Positions 45,101-59,073 of a DNA stretch of 64,000 bases are shown here, one piece after another. The notes beneath the pieces are model-generated. The model did no database searches and was not told the origin of the DNA. It saw only the letters and a program-made list of their open reading frames with translations. The DNA is from Lycium barbarum (Eukaryota > Streptophyta > Magnoliopsida > Solanales > Solanaceae). The stretch spans positions 20,778,380 through 20,842,379 of the forward strand of contig NC_083344.1 of assembly GCF_019175385.1 (NCBI RefSeq), written 5' to 3'. Within the stretch, counting starts at the first letter, position 1. Every line of letters begins with the position of its first letter. Both the position numbers and the translations under genes were made by a program.

Positions 45101-45594
45101 TAATACTGATGGAGCTGCTAAAGGTAATCTAAGGCCAAGTTCTATTGCTTCCTGCATCAGGAATGAGGAGGGAGATTTGGTCTATGTTGCATCTATGAAG
45201 TTACAGGATGGATCAAATTTGGTAGCAAAAGCTGAGGCTATTAGAATGGGGTTGAGATATTGCTTAGATAAACAATTATTCCCACTGATTATAGAGACGG
45301 ACTCAATGGCAATGAAGATGATCCTTGCTGCGAAATGGAAAATCCAATGGGGTATTTCAATGGTGGTGGAGGACATTCGAAGAATGAGAAGAGATCAGAT
45401 GGTGACTGTGGTGCACATACACTTCAATAGTTTCCATGTTTTTTTTAACTAACATGGTTTTTGATTTTGTAGGTACAATTCACTTCAATAGTTTCCATGA
45501 GTTACCAAGTCAAGCTAGAAGGATATTGAACATAGAAAAGGCTGGCATTCCAAATTTTAGAATAAGAACAATACAAGGTAGAGCTCCAGACTGA
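39173..45594 (+). pseudogene. LINE ORF2: endonuclease, reverse transcriptase, zf-RVT and RNase H, decayed and split
   Basis: It starts at ATG 39173 (ATGA overlap with the ORF1 stop). The EEP endonuclease shows SLFWNIRSVN, LIGGDFNVILN, KGSTFTWWNG, FKRLDRML and GSDHALLLL (39173-39860). RT shows GLDGFSGIFYQKCW, MRPISLINFIN, SGFVKGINIIENVLL, VIKLDMAKAYDRVS, GVKQGDPISPSLF and the catalytic AYTDDTIIL (about 41226). The segment 44094-45092 has WFDNWTKLG, the zf-RVT region (MWIKGVPFKISFFLWRL, CCCCN...ESINHLF) and then RNase H (FKCNTDGAAKGN, AEAIRMGLRYC, IETDSMAM). Frameshifts lie near 39292, 40770 and 45460. Several Trp codons became TGA or TAG. Solo LTR F splits it at 41805-44056, and a 13-G run at 44145-44157 sits in the coding region. 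Confidence 0.88.
41805..44056 (-). mobile_element. Solo LTR F (element B family or close relative), TSD GAAGT
   Basis: GAAGT flanks it at 41800-41804 and 44057-44061. On the minus strand it begins TGTTACACCTCGAAAATTTC and ends GTACCCGTCGCGGCCCCTAG plus CTGGGTCGTGACA; the last 37 bases match element B. Removing it and one GAAGT rejoins the LINE frame (AKF-W-WKF-RTSSSL, with both Trp codons now stops). A cluster of TTTACGG/CCGTA words lies at 43726-43990, upstream of a TATA-like ATTAAAAAGAGACCC (minus). Open stretches here are chance. Confidence 0.93.
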
Positions 45595-45933
45595 AGATCA
45601 GGCATACAAAAGAGCCATTTCCAATATGCAGATTGAAGTATGGACTGATGCAGCATCTGTGTTAGGGTGGCATTAGTGTGTTCATCATGCTCATTCCTTA
45701 ATATGCATGTTACAACATTCCATGATATGCTTCATGCTTGTTTGGTAATGGTACAAGTTTGAGAGTAGCCTGGATCATATACAGCAGAGGATGCCCACAG
45801 ATGAATACAACTACATTCAAGACTGCCTGAAGAATGATTCACATGATTTGAAATGTTCCATCTGTGAGACTTTGAAGGTGTGATAGATGTTATCAAGTCA
45901 AGGCCCTTGGATTATTAGTTGTTACTAATCAAA
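45595..45933 (+). other. LINE 3' untranslated region
   Basis: About 340 bp after the ORF2 stop, without frames, ending in ACTAATCAAA before the candidate TSD. No long A tail is visible. Confidence 0.5.
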
Positions 45934-45944
45934 GACAAGGAGAG

Positions 45945-46815
45945 GTGGAGCCTTACGGCGCTAGGGTTTCCTTAGAGGAAACCCTCTCTCTTAATGGTCA
46001 TTTGGCCAGAGATAGGAGAGAAAGAGGGAACCTCCCCTTTTGTTCACGAAGTGGGCCAGGTCAACCCCTTAATGGGTTGGGCCCGACCGAATTAGAAAAA
46101 GGCCTGATCTATTAATGTGTATACATGATATACACACATGTATATGTATACATGTGTGTATATTAATGTATACACATATATGGTGAGGGCAATTTGTAAA
46201 TTTAATAAGCGGCCAAATTGAATTAATGTCCATTAATTGGACATTTTCAAAATAAGCCTCCATTTAAACTAATTCGTCAAATTAAAGAGAAATAATAATA
46301 AATAATAGGTTTTTGTCAAAGACCTTAATTAAATTTGGCTAGTTGCCATAATTTGCTAATAATTAATTATTTTAATTACAGCCACTTAATGGCAATTTTC
46401 AAAATAAATTACAATTAAAACTCAATTAAATATGATAAAAATCCAATATATTGATCAAATAAGAATTTAGGGGTGAAAGTGGCTAATTTACTTACTCAAA
46501 TAGATTTCTTGAATTAAACAGAGTAAAATACTTTGCAAATTTCTATTTAAATAATTTAGACAGTTAAGTGAATAATCATGGAAAATTATCCTCTCTTCTT
46601 GGCTAATTTAACAAAGTGTAATAATTGTAAAAAATACTTAAATTAATTTATAATATTATGCAAATTATCTTATCAAACAAAATTGCAAAAATGTAGCCTC
46701 AATAAATTTAGAAAATTATTTTGACTTTCTAAAAATATATTTACCTCTGTTTAATATTTCAAGGACTCTGGATAATTAAAACAAATTATGGGAGGTCAAA
46801 AATTAGGTGTCAACA
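45945..46815 (-). repeat. Element O 5' LTR, 5' portion (right of the LINE)
   Basis: The minus strand starts at 46815 with TGTTGACACCTAATTTTTGA, the same terminal style as solo LTR D (TGTTGACCCCTAATTTT). It is AT-rich and ends toward the LINE with an AAACCCTAGCGCCG phrase; D has GGCTAGGGTTTAACC at a comparable distance. With 32062-36822 the LTR sums to about 5.6 kb, close to D (5629). Assignment to O and not to a separate Ogre copy is inference. Confidence 0.6.
46129..46162. repeat. Perfect 16-bp inverted repeat of alternating purine-pyrimidine sequence
   Basis: TATACACACATGTATA (46129-46144), spacer TG, TATACATGTGTGTATA (46147-46162). It could form a cruciform or a left-handed helix. It lies inside the element O LTR. 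Confidence 0.85.
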
Positions 46816-46985
46816 TATATAAGGCACATATGACAGGGGGTGACGATGTGGCTTATGTTGTGGCAGTTCATGTGTATATAAGTTACATTTGACAGGGGTG
46901 ACGATGTAGCCTATGTGTGATAGCATATATGTAAGTAAGGCACATTTGACAGTGGGTGACGATGTAGCTGATATTGTGATTGTGC
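46816..46985 (+). repeat. About 60-bp tandem repeat in LTR E
   Basis: Three imperfect units each contain CACAT.TGACAG..GGTGACGATGT (core positions about 46830, 46889 and 46946), with a period near 59-60 bp. Confidence 0.75.
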
Positions 46986-47811
46986 TAGTGATTTGATGTG
47001 GCATTCCGGAGCGAGTGATATGTGGACACCGTGGGTTCCCCATGGGTTGTGCTACCGGGACGTCGATACTTCTGTCCGGAGTATATGTGTACACTGCATT
47101 GCTTTGCATTGGCATTCTTACATCATTGCATTACATTGCATCTTGGTTTACATTATGATGATTGGGTGTTGTACTTGTGCTGATTGATTTCGGATCAGAT
47201 ATTTATTGAGACTTGGCATACTTGGGTTTAGATGCTTTAACCTAGGTGATGACGGATACTTGTTTCTGGTTGTGTTTGACTTATACTTGTTGATTTATCT
47301 GTCTATCCTGTTTTATTGTCTGAATTATGTTAGCTATACTTAGTCGGCCGATGATACCTACCAGTGCTGTTGTTTTGTACTGATCTGCACTTGCGACATT
47401 CTTTTCTGAATGCAGAGTTCCAGGTTGGGTCTGCTTCCATCTCCCGTGGCTGATAGTCGCATTCAGTACATCTTCGAGTTTTCAGGGTGAGCACGAGACG
47501 TCCACTGCCTTGAAGACTCCTCTTATTATGTCTTACTTTTCCCATTCTGAGACATAGACAGATTTATGTATTATTATATTCCAAACTTGTATATTTTTCA
47601 TTAGATGCTCTTGTATGGATTAGACTAGACCCTGGGGGTATTTCCTTATTCCGTACTATTTCTATTATAATATTGTTAGACATACGTGATTATTCTTTTC
47701 CTCTTAAATTGATTTATTTATTTATGTCTTTACTTTTATTGGGTTGAGGGCTTGCTTACCCAGGTGGAAAAGGTAAGTACTCGCACGGCTTAGCCAAATT
47801 GGGTCGTGACA
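46816..47811 (+). mobile_element. LTR remnant E (3' end of an LTR, chromovirus type)
   Basis: It ends CCAAATTGGGTCGTGACA at 47811, the same terminus style as A, B and F. The 5' part is missing at 46816, where element O starts, so O probably inserted into E and the remainder of E lies left of the window. It contains a tandem repeat at its start. No frame; the C-terminal junction at 47812 is plastid-like sequence. Confidence 0.65.
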
Positions 47812-47859
47812 TGAAGAATGAACCAATAGTGGTATTTTTTGATAAATAGGAAATTAAAA

Positions 47860-51067
<3,208 letters not shown>

Positions 51068-51072
51068 TCGGA

Positions 51073-51539
51073 ATGAATAATAATTTTTCTGCTATGATCG
51101 ATCGATATAAACATCAACAACTCTGAATTGGATCAATTTCTCCTCAACAAATAAGTGCTTGGGCCACTAAAATCCTGTCTAATAGAGAGATAGTTGGAGA
51201 GATAACAAAACCCTATACTTTTCATTACAAAATTAATAAACCGGAAAAAGATGGATTATTTTGTGAAAGAATTTTTGGTCCTATAAAAAGCGGAATTTGT
51301 GCTTGTGGAAATTATCGAGTAATCGGAGATGAAAAAGATGACCCAAAATTTTGTGAAGAATGCAGAGTCGAATTTGTTGATTCTCGGATGTTTGATTCTC
51401 CGATATGAAGTATCAAATAGGCTATATCAAACTCGCATGCCCAGTAACCCATGTGTGGTATTTAAAACGTCTTCCTAGTTATATTGCAAATCTTTTAGAC
51501 AAACCTCGTAAAGAAATCGAAGGCCTAGTACTCTGCGAT
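51073..51539 (+). pseudogene. rpoC1: rpoC1 pseudogene, exon 1
   Basis: It starts with ATGAATAATAATTTTTCTGC at 51073, six bases after the rpoB stop, as in the plastid operon. It reads [43 protein letters not shown] and [20 protein letters not shown], including the Cys residues of the beta' zinc site. A TGA replaces an Arg codon near 51125, and a frame break follows near 51405. Exon 1 ends at GAT 51537-51539, before GTGTG. Confidence 0.92.
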
Positions 51540-52279
51540 GTGTGATTTGATCAAAATTCTAATTTTACAGACTCGAAAGGAGAAACTGTCATCCCAGTCA
51601 ATCCAATTGGGATGCCCTGGACCTGACATGTCACTTGGAAAGAGCAACATGAAGCTCAAAATTAGGGTGTAGTCAATACTCCAAAATAAAAAGGGAACTG
51701 ATCTATGGTCTATTTCGTAACAAATCAAATAAAGAGGAATTTCTATTTGTACCTCGTAAAAAAAGCTTTTTATTTTGTGGGATGAACCATTTCCTTTCTT
51801 TTCGTGGAAAGAAATTATGTTCAAGTAAGCAAATATGTCATGGTTCCAGGAGTCTATCTATCATGTATAGACTTTTAAGGCCATGGTGGCCTAACCATCG
51901 AGGTGAAGTCAGGACCTAAAAGATCGAATGAAACAATATATAGACAAGTAATCCCTTATGGGTTCCCAGGTATTCCTTTAGTTATTAAGAGTTAAGGGAT
52001 TTATCATTCAAAGGAAAGTAGCCTACTCAAGAATTTTCTATTTTATTTGTTGGAATTAAATTTTAATAAAGAATTAATAGAAGACAGAATCACTGAAATC
52101 TTATTTCGTCCTGACTGGGAACTTGAGTATTTATTTTGGGATTTTCTAGAGTTTGAAAACGAGAACTCTTTTCCTTATTTGGTGTACCTACTTGAGCCGG
52201 ATGAAAGGAAACTTTCACGTCCGATTTTGAAAAGGAGAGGGGGGGGGGGGGGGGGGATCCTATAGAATCCTATCCCAAT
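51540..52279 (+). other. rpoC1 group II intron, retained in the nuclear copy
   Basis: It begins GTGTGATTTG, matching the GUGYG consensus. Domain V is at 52194-52227 (GAGCCGGATGAAAGG...CTTTCACGTCCG, with a paired stem). It ends near TCCTATCCCAAT at 52279. The length of about 740 bp is normal for the rpoC1 intron. An 18-G run lies at 52239-52256. The unspliced state shows that DNA and not spliced RNA was transferred. Confidence 0.85.
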
Positions 52280-53040
52280 TTTTCTTTTGCTAGGCCCCTA
52301 ACTAAAAAAACCCACTTTCTTATGATTACGAGGTTTGTTCGAATATGAAATCCAATCTTGGAAATACAACATCCCGCTTTTTTTTACTACCCAGGGTTTC
52401 GATACATTTTGCAATCGAGAAATCTCTACTGGCACAGGTGCTATCTGAGAACAATTAGCTGATCTAGATTTATGAATATTATAGAGAATTTATTGGTAGA
52501 ATGGGAAGAATTGGGGGAAGAAGGGCATACAGGGAATGAATGGAAAGATCGAAAAGTTGGAAGAAGAAAGGACTTTTTGGTTAGACACGTGGAATTGTCT
52601 AAGCATTTTATTCGAACAAATATAGAGCCAGAATGGATGGTTGTGTCTATTACCAGTTCATCCTCCTGAGTTGAGGCTGATCATTCAGATAGATGGGGGT
52701 AAACTAATGAGATGAGATATTAATGAACTCTATAGAAGAGATATCTATCGGAACAATACCCTTACCAATCTATTAACAACAAGTAGATCTACGCCAGGAG
52801 AATTAGTAATGTGTCAGGAGAAATTAGTACAAGAAGCCGTGGATACACTTCTTGATAATGGAATCCGGGGACAACTAATGAGGGACGGTCATAATAAAGT
52901 TTACAAGTCATTTTTTGAAGTAATTGAAGCCAAAAAGGGAAGATTTCATGAGACTCTGCTTGGCAAATGATTCGATTATTCAGGACGTTCTATCATTGTC
53001 GTGGGTCCTTCACTTTCATTACATCGAGATGGATTACCTC
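52280..53040 (+). pseudogene. rpoC1: rpoC1 pseudogene, exon 2, left part
   Basis: It begins with TTTTCTTTTGCTAGGCCCC and continues through [70 protein letters not shown] and [17 protein letters not shown]. It is cut by element C after GGATTACCTC at 53040; ACCTC is the target duplication. Many stops and shifts. Confidence 0.93.
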
Positions 53041-55371
53041 TGCAACACCGCGTATCTTCGGGCTAAGGTTTGACTCGTAAGATGATAATATAATGGAACC
53101 AAGATGGGAGGTGTAGAAAGTGTTATTGAAAACTAATCAAGTCTATTACATCCTGTATCTTAGAGTTAAGGATAGACTAGTATCATTGGAGTTTAGCAGA
53201 GAATTTGAAAGTTTGTATGTTTTTGTGAAAATTGTTGACAGGCCTACTTCGGGAATCGGTAACCCCTTGATTTGTTGAGAATTTGAGAAAACTTAAAAAT
53301 GGAAGTTGTATCCCTTTGAAATATATCTCCAACGGTATCTTGTGGAGCTCAAATGGAGCTCTGTGCTAAGAGTTATGCATGTTTTACTAATGCTGGTCGA
53401 AGCAGAATTTTCAGATTTTGGGTTACGTTTTGAGCCTTTTCCTACTCGAATTGAGACTCCTTATTTTATTATTTTATGAAGTAAAAATGTCCATAACACT
53501 ATTATAAACCCTAAAAGACTATTATTTATCTCTCCACTCCATCTCTAAAGATCCTAGGCACTTCAATCTTTCAAGAACCGCAACAAACTAATTCTTGCAA
53601 TCAAGAAAAATCAAGAAACCTTCAAGAGTTTGGTTTGGCACTCTAGTTTCATAGGGATTCCTCCAAAGTAAATATTTTAATCAATAACCTTTGTATTCGA
53701 CAAGATTTCCTTGTTTCTAAACACTAGAATAAATCCAACCATCCCGTTACCCAATAGAATCAAGAGTTGTAAAGAGTTAGAGAAAACCCTAGTATTTTAT
53801 GTAGACTTTTACTCCGACCAGTCATATTTGATTGGCCTTTTCTGATAATTTAACACTTGGATCGAACCCAAATTTTAACTGAGTGGTCACAACATATAGT
53901 TCGAAAATATGGACAGTGGAGATCAGATTTGGAGGTCCGGAACAATGTGGTTTGAGCTATGAACAGTAGCTACGAAAAATGGTGAAAACTCTTGTTAAGG
54001 TTTCAAATTCAAAGCTTTTGGAAATCATCTTCAAGATTCAGACTTTTCTCAAGTTTTTAGAGCGACTGACATATGTAGGAATTCTATCCACGTGTGGGAA
54101 CATCTTTGTTCTTCCCCACGCCACATTCTTCCATGAAAGTATGAGATTATACGAAAACTAGTGTTCTAGATATGTTCATGATAACCCTAAGTATATATAC
54201 CATGATATACCATGTTTGTATAAATAATTCGTTATTCTGTTCTTGATATTCCATAATGGTTATTGAGAATATGTCCGTAATCCATGAAAAACCCATCCTT
54301 TGCATTCCATGGGTTCTTACATACAAGTTTTTAAATTAAAAAAATGCTTATTTCATGAATATTCTCCATGTCTACAAATTTTCATGCAACTACATTATAT
54401 AATTATTTTCATGCCATGATACAAGATATATTAATGCTAAATACAATTCATGCTTTCATGAAATTCACGGTTTTATTAGCCAACTATATCATGGTCATGT
54501 TTTTGGGAGTTGCACTAATTACTGAGAAGGCTTCAAGCAGCCTGAAACTACCTAGCCACCGTAGGATAAGGATCACTTCGCCCATGTTTAGGACGATTCC
54601 TTAATATTGATTGGATCCTTTCATGTTATATTTCATCATATTTCATCTTATACCCGGCAAGGTATGAGAGGCTTTCCTGGTAGGGCGAATGTACCAGATT
54701 TCATGTTGTCCGTTATATTTATGCTCTCCCTACTTAAAATGTTTTTACTCATGTTATATATATATATATTCATGCTTATGACTAGGTTTCAGTTTCAGTT
54801 TCACTTGTTATCATGTTATTTCATGTCCCATGTTATTTCATTCAGTCGCTTTACATACCAATACATTCAATGTACTGACGTCCCCTTTCTATTGCACGGG
54901 GGCCTGCATTTCAAGATGCAGATACGGACTTACAGGATGACAGATCTACTCTATAGGATCATCCACGTATCAGCTTTTGGTGAGCCCCGTCTTCTTCGGG
55001 GTTTAGTCATTGTTTACTTTTATGATAGTTATGCATTTATGGTATGCTGGGGGCCTTGTCCCAGTAAGTATGTTTAGCAGTTCAGACTCATGTTAGAGGT
55101 TTCATAGACTAGACAGTTATGTTATGTCAGATGCTTAGAGTCGTATAGCCATTTTTGGCTTATTATGTATGACAATCCATATTCATATTTTTAAACAAGT
55201 ATTTTCTTTGATATTTTCAAATCTCATGTTTATTAAGGTTCATTATTTTTATGTCGTATTCCGCTCATGTTATGCCTCATGATGATTCAGCAAGCTTTGT
55301 GATTCGCTCGGTCATATGCATTAAGGCACCGAGTATCGTGTTATGTACAAGCCATAGTTCGGGCAGTGACA
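53041..55371 (+). repeat. Element C 5' LTR
   Basis: 2331 bp, starting TGCAACACCGCGTATCTTCG (a mutated TGTAACACC) and ending GGGCAGTGACA. Homologous with the 3' LTR throughout, apart from a segment (about 54520-54770) missing from the other copy. No coding frames beyond chance. Confidence 0.9.
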
Positions 55372-55376
55372 AAGAT

Positions 55377-55388
55377 TGGTATCAGAGC
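55377..55388 (+). promoter_or_regulatory. Primer-binding site of element C (initiator Met tRNA type)
   Basis: TGGTATCAGAGC lies five bases after the 5' LTR end at 55371. Confidence 0.88.
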
Positions 55389-58300
55389 ACTAGGTTCAAG
55401 TGTCTTAGGGAGTTTATGAAACTGTGTTCAGTGGGGTCACTTTTATATGTGTGTGTGCGCCACAAATATAAATAGTTGATCACCAAGACATTTAGGATTG
55501 TCTCACTTCTTTCAACTCTAGATTATGCAATAGAGTTATGTTCTAAGAAATCACTTGAACTCGTGTGTTTTTTCCTATTCTACCAAATACGCCTCGTCTC
55601 AATGGATGAGGAAGATGTAAAGCTAATCATTATCGATGTATTACTTTCAGATGGAATCATCAAGAATTATTCTAACTCGTGCCATGAAGCTTAGAGCAAT
55701 AAGTAACATCTTCTTTCTATCGAATTCCAAACGTATCGACTGTGTAAGTGGCGAGAAGAAAAATTCGAGACCTAAGACTTGCCAAATGGTGCGTAGTGTG
55801 TTTATCAGGTGATAGTACCATTTTAAAGATAAATTTTGGTATGATAGTACACGTAGGTTATATACCTTACAAAATAAGTTTATTTGGATTCTTTAACCAT
55901 GGAGCTATAGTATAAGGATGATAGTTCAGATTTAAGACCCTACAAGGTAACATGTTACGGTAGTTTTGAGCAAGAAATAACCTAAGAGCAAACCACCTGT
56001 AATACTAGAAAGTCTCGACTTTTTCAAGGATATCTATATTTTTGTCATATGAACTATGCACATGACTAAGCAGGGACTGAGTACGATAAGAAAACCACGA
56101 GCAGACGATATTGAATTTCTTGGGATAGTTTTAAATTATTTAAGCTTATTCAGATCAGACCTGGAGAGTAAGACGTTAGTAAGTTACTACATGGAGTAGA
56201 TACTACTATAAGATGATAAGATGTGACAGCTCCCTCTAAGGTTAGGTGATTAAGTGTTTACCCCAGATGTGTCTAGTATGATATGATTTTAAAGTGTATA
56301 GAAAGTTTGGGGTTAAGTATTCCAATCTATCATTTAAGACTGACGAAAGTTCCCTAAGTGTGATCCTTGTCTATAGGACATAATAGATAGTATACGGCCA
56401 CAAAATAGGGTCAGATGATGAGGGAAGTTAGAAATAATCTACGCTTCACTTTATCGTTCGGGACAAAATCAAAGAACATTATGCTATCAGGTGTTTAACG
56501 GAGAATAATATGTAAGTTCAGTGTAGGGTATTTTAAATTTTCCTTCGAGCATGTAGACATACTTTAGTATGACTGTGTACGTAACTAAAAGAAGGAATCT
56601 TTCGACCGTAAGATATGATCAGATGATGTTGAGACTCTCGTATTAGTTCTAACATGTTTACGTGGCTTAGGCCGAATTAGAGGGCATAGTGTTAGTAAGT
56701 TGCCACTAGAATATTATTTTGATGGGTAATAGAGGAAGTATGTAAGGAGATAAAAAGACAAGTTTTATGGGATAGTCTTAGATATAGAATAACATTTAGA
56801 GAAAATCAGCAGAATTATTAGATGACCACTTATTACTAACTTAAGAGATTCACATGCTTTAAATGCCATCTTTTGAACTAAGGGGGAGATCGTGCGATAA
56901 GGTGCTGATATAGATTATATGTTTCGTAAGTTGATAGATGTTAAGGAGATTATGTCAGAGGATCACAGTTTCATTTAGCCAAGATAAGGTGCGTAGAATG
57001 CGATTTTTGTCATGCCCATTGAGGTCAAGTACATAAATATGTTATGAGATAAAGTTCTAAATCGAATAGCGGGTTTAAGGGCATAATAGTTCCAATTCCA
57101 GAGTAATTCATGCACTATGTGGTACTAATGCCCAGACGTACTCTACTCGTGCCTTTCGTACCTATATCATGCCCATGTTAGAGCTTTACACTCCAAGTTT
57201 AAGATACAAGAATTAAGACTCCATACAATGGTAAGCTACCCAAAGGAAATGTCCTTTCATGTTTCGCACATCAGGTTGTGCTCATGTCTAAAGTTAAAAA
57301 CCGCATTTATGTCCCACGTATCTATCGTGCTTTTATACCCATGTCCATGTTCTAGCTTCTAAGTACTTTCCAATTATGATGGTGACTTTGATAATGATCG
57401 AAGGGAAGATAATATAAGAGTTTAAAGACTAAGAATCTTATGGAATGCACACCTATTTCTTGGATAAGAGGAGAATGCTTAGGTAAATGACTTATTTCAA
57501 CTCCAATGATATATTACCTGTGTTTTCACGTACTCGTGCCCACGATAGATTTATTCGAGTATCCACCTTTCAAAATAGCATAATAATGATGTTGGTAGGC
57601 AATGATGAGAGTAAGTCAAGATGGATGTCCGACTCACCTTTTATATGTTTTGTGCTTATGTTACTCTGGCTAATGTTTTAAACCATCTCATAACTTGTCA
57701 CAAAGGATGCCCTTTCTTTCACTAAGTACATATGTACTGTTTATGATCAAGGTGACTTTCCACCCATGTCTTAGGTCTTTAACGAACGAAGTGTTCATGT
57801 AAATGACATGTTGCTTATGTTCCTATTCCCCATGCCATGCTATTCACGTAATTACATTTCATGTCATATTAATCATGCTTCCATGTACGCATGCTCTAAG
57901 TTACGTCCTTCATGTTCAGTGTACCTATGTCCCGCCTATACTCTAAAATGAAACATTTCACATAATTTGTACCTACGAATTCCTTTCCTCTATGATCCTT
58001 TATGATCCGCTCACGATAAGGGGATTGATGAACGAAAAGTAAGATAAACTAAGGTATTCACATCTAAGTTTCAGAGCAAACAAGAGTTCCTTTCCTGCAC
58101 CCTATGGTGCTTATTTTTGGGAGTACTCTACTCAGATTTGACGTACTCATGATATGCCATGCTCGGGTTTCACACTATATGTTGGGATCCTATTTCTATT
58201 CTATGACTCATGTCGGACTCATTTGTACCAAATATCGATCTCATTCAAGGCCTAAGTCGTACTCTTATCTCATATGCCTACCATGGTGACATACGAACGT

Positions 58301-59037
58301 CTATGATCAAGTCTCTGAGTGTTTAGATCCTACCCACGCTCAGTATTCAACCCTCATGTTGTAACAATCATGTTTTCGACATTCAGATCCCATGTTATGA
58401 TATCCATATTTACACGTATTCGTATCTCATGATAGTTTAGCACCCATGTATTCATACCAGCCAGTCTTTATGTATTTATGTCCCACGTCATGCTCCTCAT
58501 GCCCAGGTAATCACGTCATGTTCGTGCCTATGTTCCAATACTCATGTCATTCGTGCCTACGAATTCTCTTCCAAACCCCATGTATAGTAATCATTCAGCC
58601 AATATCCAGATGTTCAGGCCAGCTCAGTATTCATGTTAGCCACATTCAAGATTCAATAATCACGTTATATCACATCATGCGTATTAAGATACCCTGTGAG
58701 GTTTGTGTTGGCACTTTAGTTAGCTGGCAGGCGTTTGGGAAATGTCGTGAGAGTTCGAATTACAAAGGAAGTCCTGCCATAATTTTTGTAAATTCTAGAG
58801 TTAGTAGTAATTCTTAACCTATTCATAAATCAAGGACAAATGTTTCACAATTCTCGTTCCTGTAGGTACTACTCAGTTTCATGTTCCCATGTACATGTTT
58901 CTATGTAATCACGTATTCAGTTCTCATGATCCATGACCATGTTCCCACGTAATCATGTCGAGCTCTTATGTTTCATGACATGTTTCAAAACGTTCATATA
59001 TTCATGCCATGTCTAGCTTAAATTCCAATCATGATCT
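55389..59037 (+). other. Noncoding internal region of element C
   Basis: About 3.65 kb with no RT, integrase, protease or CCHC motif in any frame that I could read; the longest open stretches (58446-58817, 55476-55694) are motif-free. The right half (about 57120-59035) is crowded with CATG, CCCATGT and GTGCC words, which read like degenerate short repeats. The left half (55700-57060) is AT-rich and plain. A TTTCAGATGGAATC phrase near 55648 resembles the leader-ATG junction in B (ATTTCAGAAATGCC), perhaps a gag start remnant. Confidence 0.7.
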
Positions 59038-59073
59038 ATCATTCGAGGACGAATGATCCCGAGGGGGAGATAT
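59038..59073 (+). promoter_or_regulatory. Element C AGGA hairpin and polypurine tract
   Basis: ATCATTCGAGGACGAATGAT at 59038-59057 is a perfect 8-bp stem with an AGGA loop, 16 nt before the 3' LTR. GAGGGGGAGATAT at 59061-59073 is the PPT. Relative to A and B the stem has A-T exchanged for T-A at one pair. Confidence 0.8.

Larger units (their letters stand above)
36823..45933 (+). mobile_element. L1-like LINE with RNase H, interrupted by solo LTR F
   Basis: Two ORFs in LINE order: ORF1 with DUF4283 and a CCHC knuckle, then ORF2 with EEP endonuclease, RT, zf-RVT and RNase H. The candidate target duplication GACAAGGAGAG is found at 36812-36822 and 45934-45944. If correct, the element is about 6.85 kb without solo LTR F, a usual size for plant L1-type LINEs. 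The 3' end before the TSD is only ATCAAA, so a proper poly(A) tail is lacking. Both ORFs are broken. A truncated first exon-like leader (36823-36922) precedes ORF1. Confidence 0.85.
1..46815 (-). mobile_element. Element O: 5' part of a Tat/Ogre-like Ty3/gypsy LTR retrotransposon, split by nested insertions
   Basis: Five minus-strand segments join into one element once the insertions are removed: 45945-46815 and 32062-36822 (5' LTR), 31625-32061 and 25860-25985 (PBS and leader), 25716-25859, 15043-15379 and 3918-6217 (ORF1), 1395-3309 (gag) and 1-1394 (gag end, protease and downstream). Flush 5-bp target duplications around A, B and D prove continuity at those joins. The Ogre/Tat call rests on the multi-kilobase LTR, a TGGCGACTC-type PBS instead of the initiator-Met type, an additional ORF before gag, and gag-protease motifs such as TRSGRCYTP. 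RT and integrase would lie left of position 1. Every reading frame is broken, so the copy is dead. Confidence 0.75.

Noticed and set aside
54607..55077. 156-codon frame in element C LTR, repeated in part at 60681-60953
   Set aside because: Present in both LTRs, hydrophobic by base composition, no motif, broken in the 3' copy.
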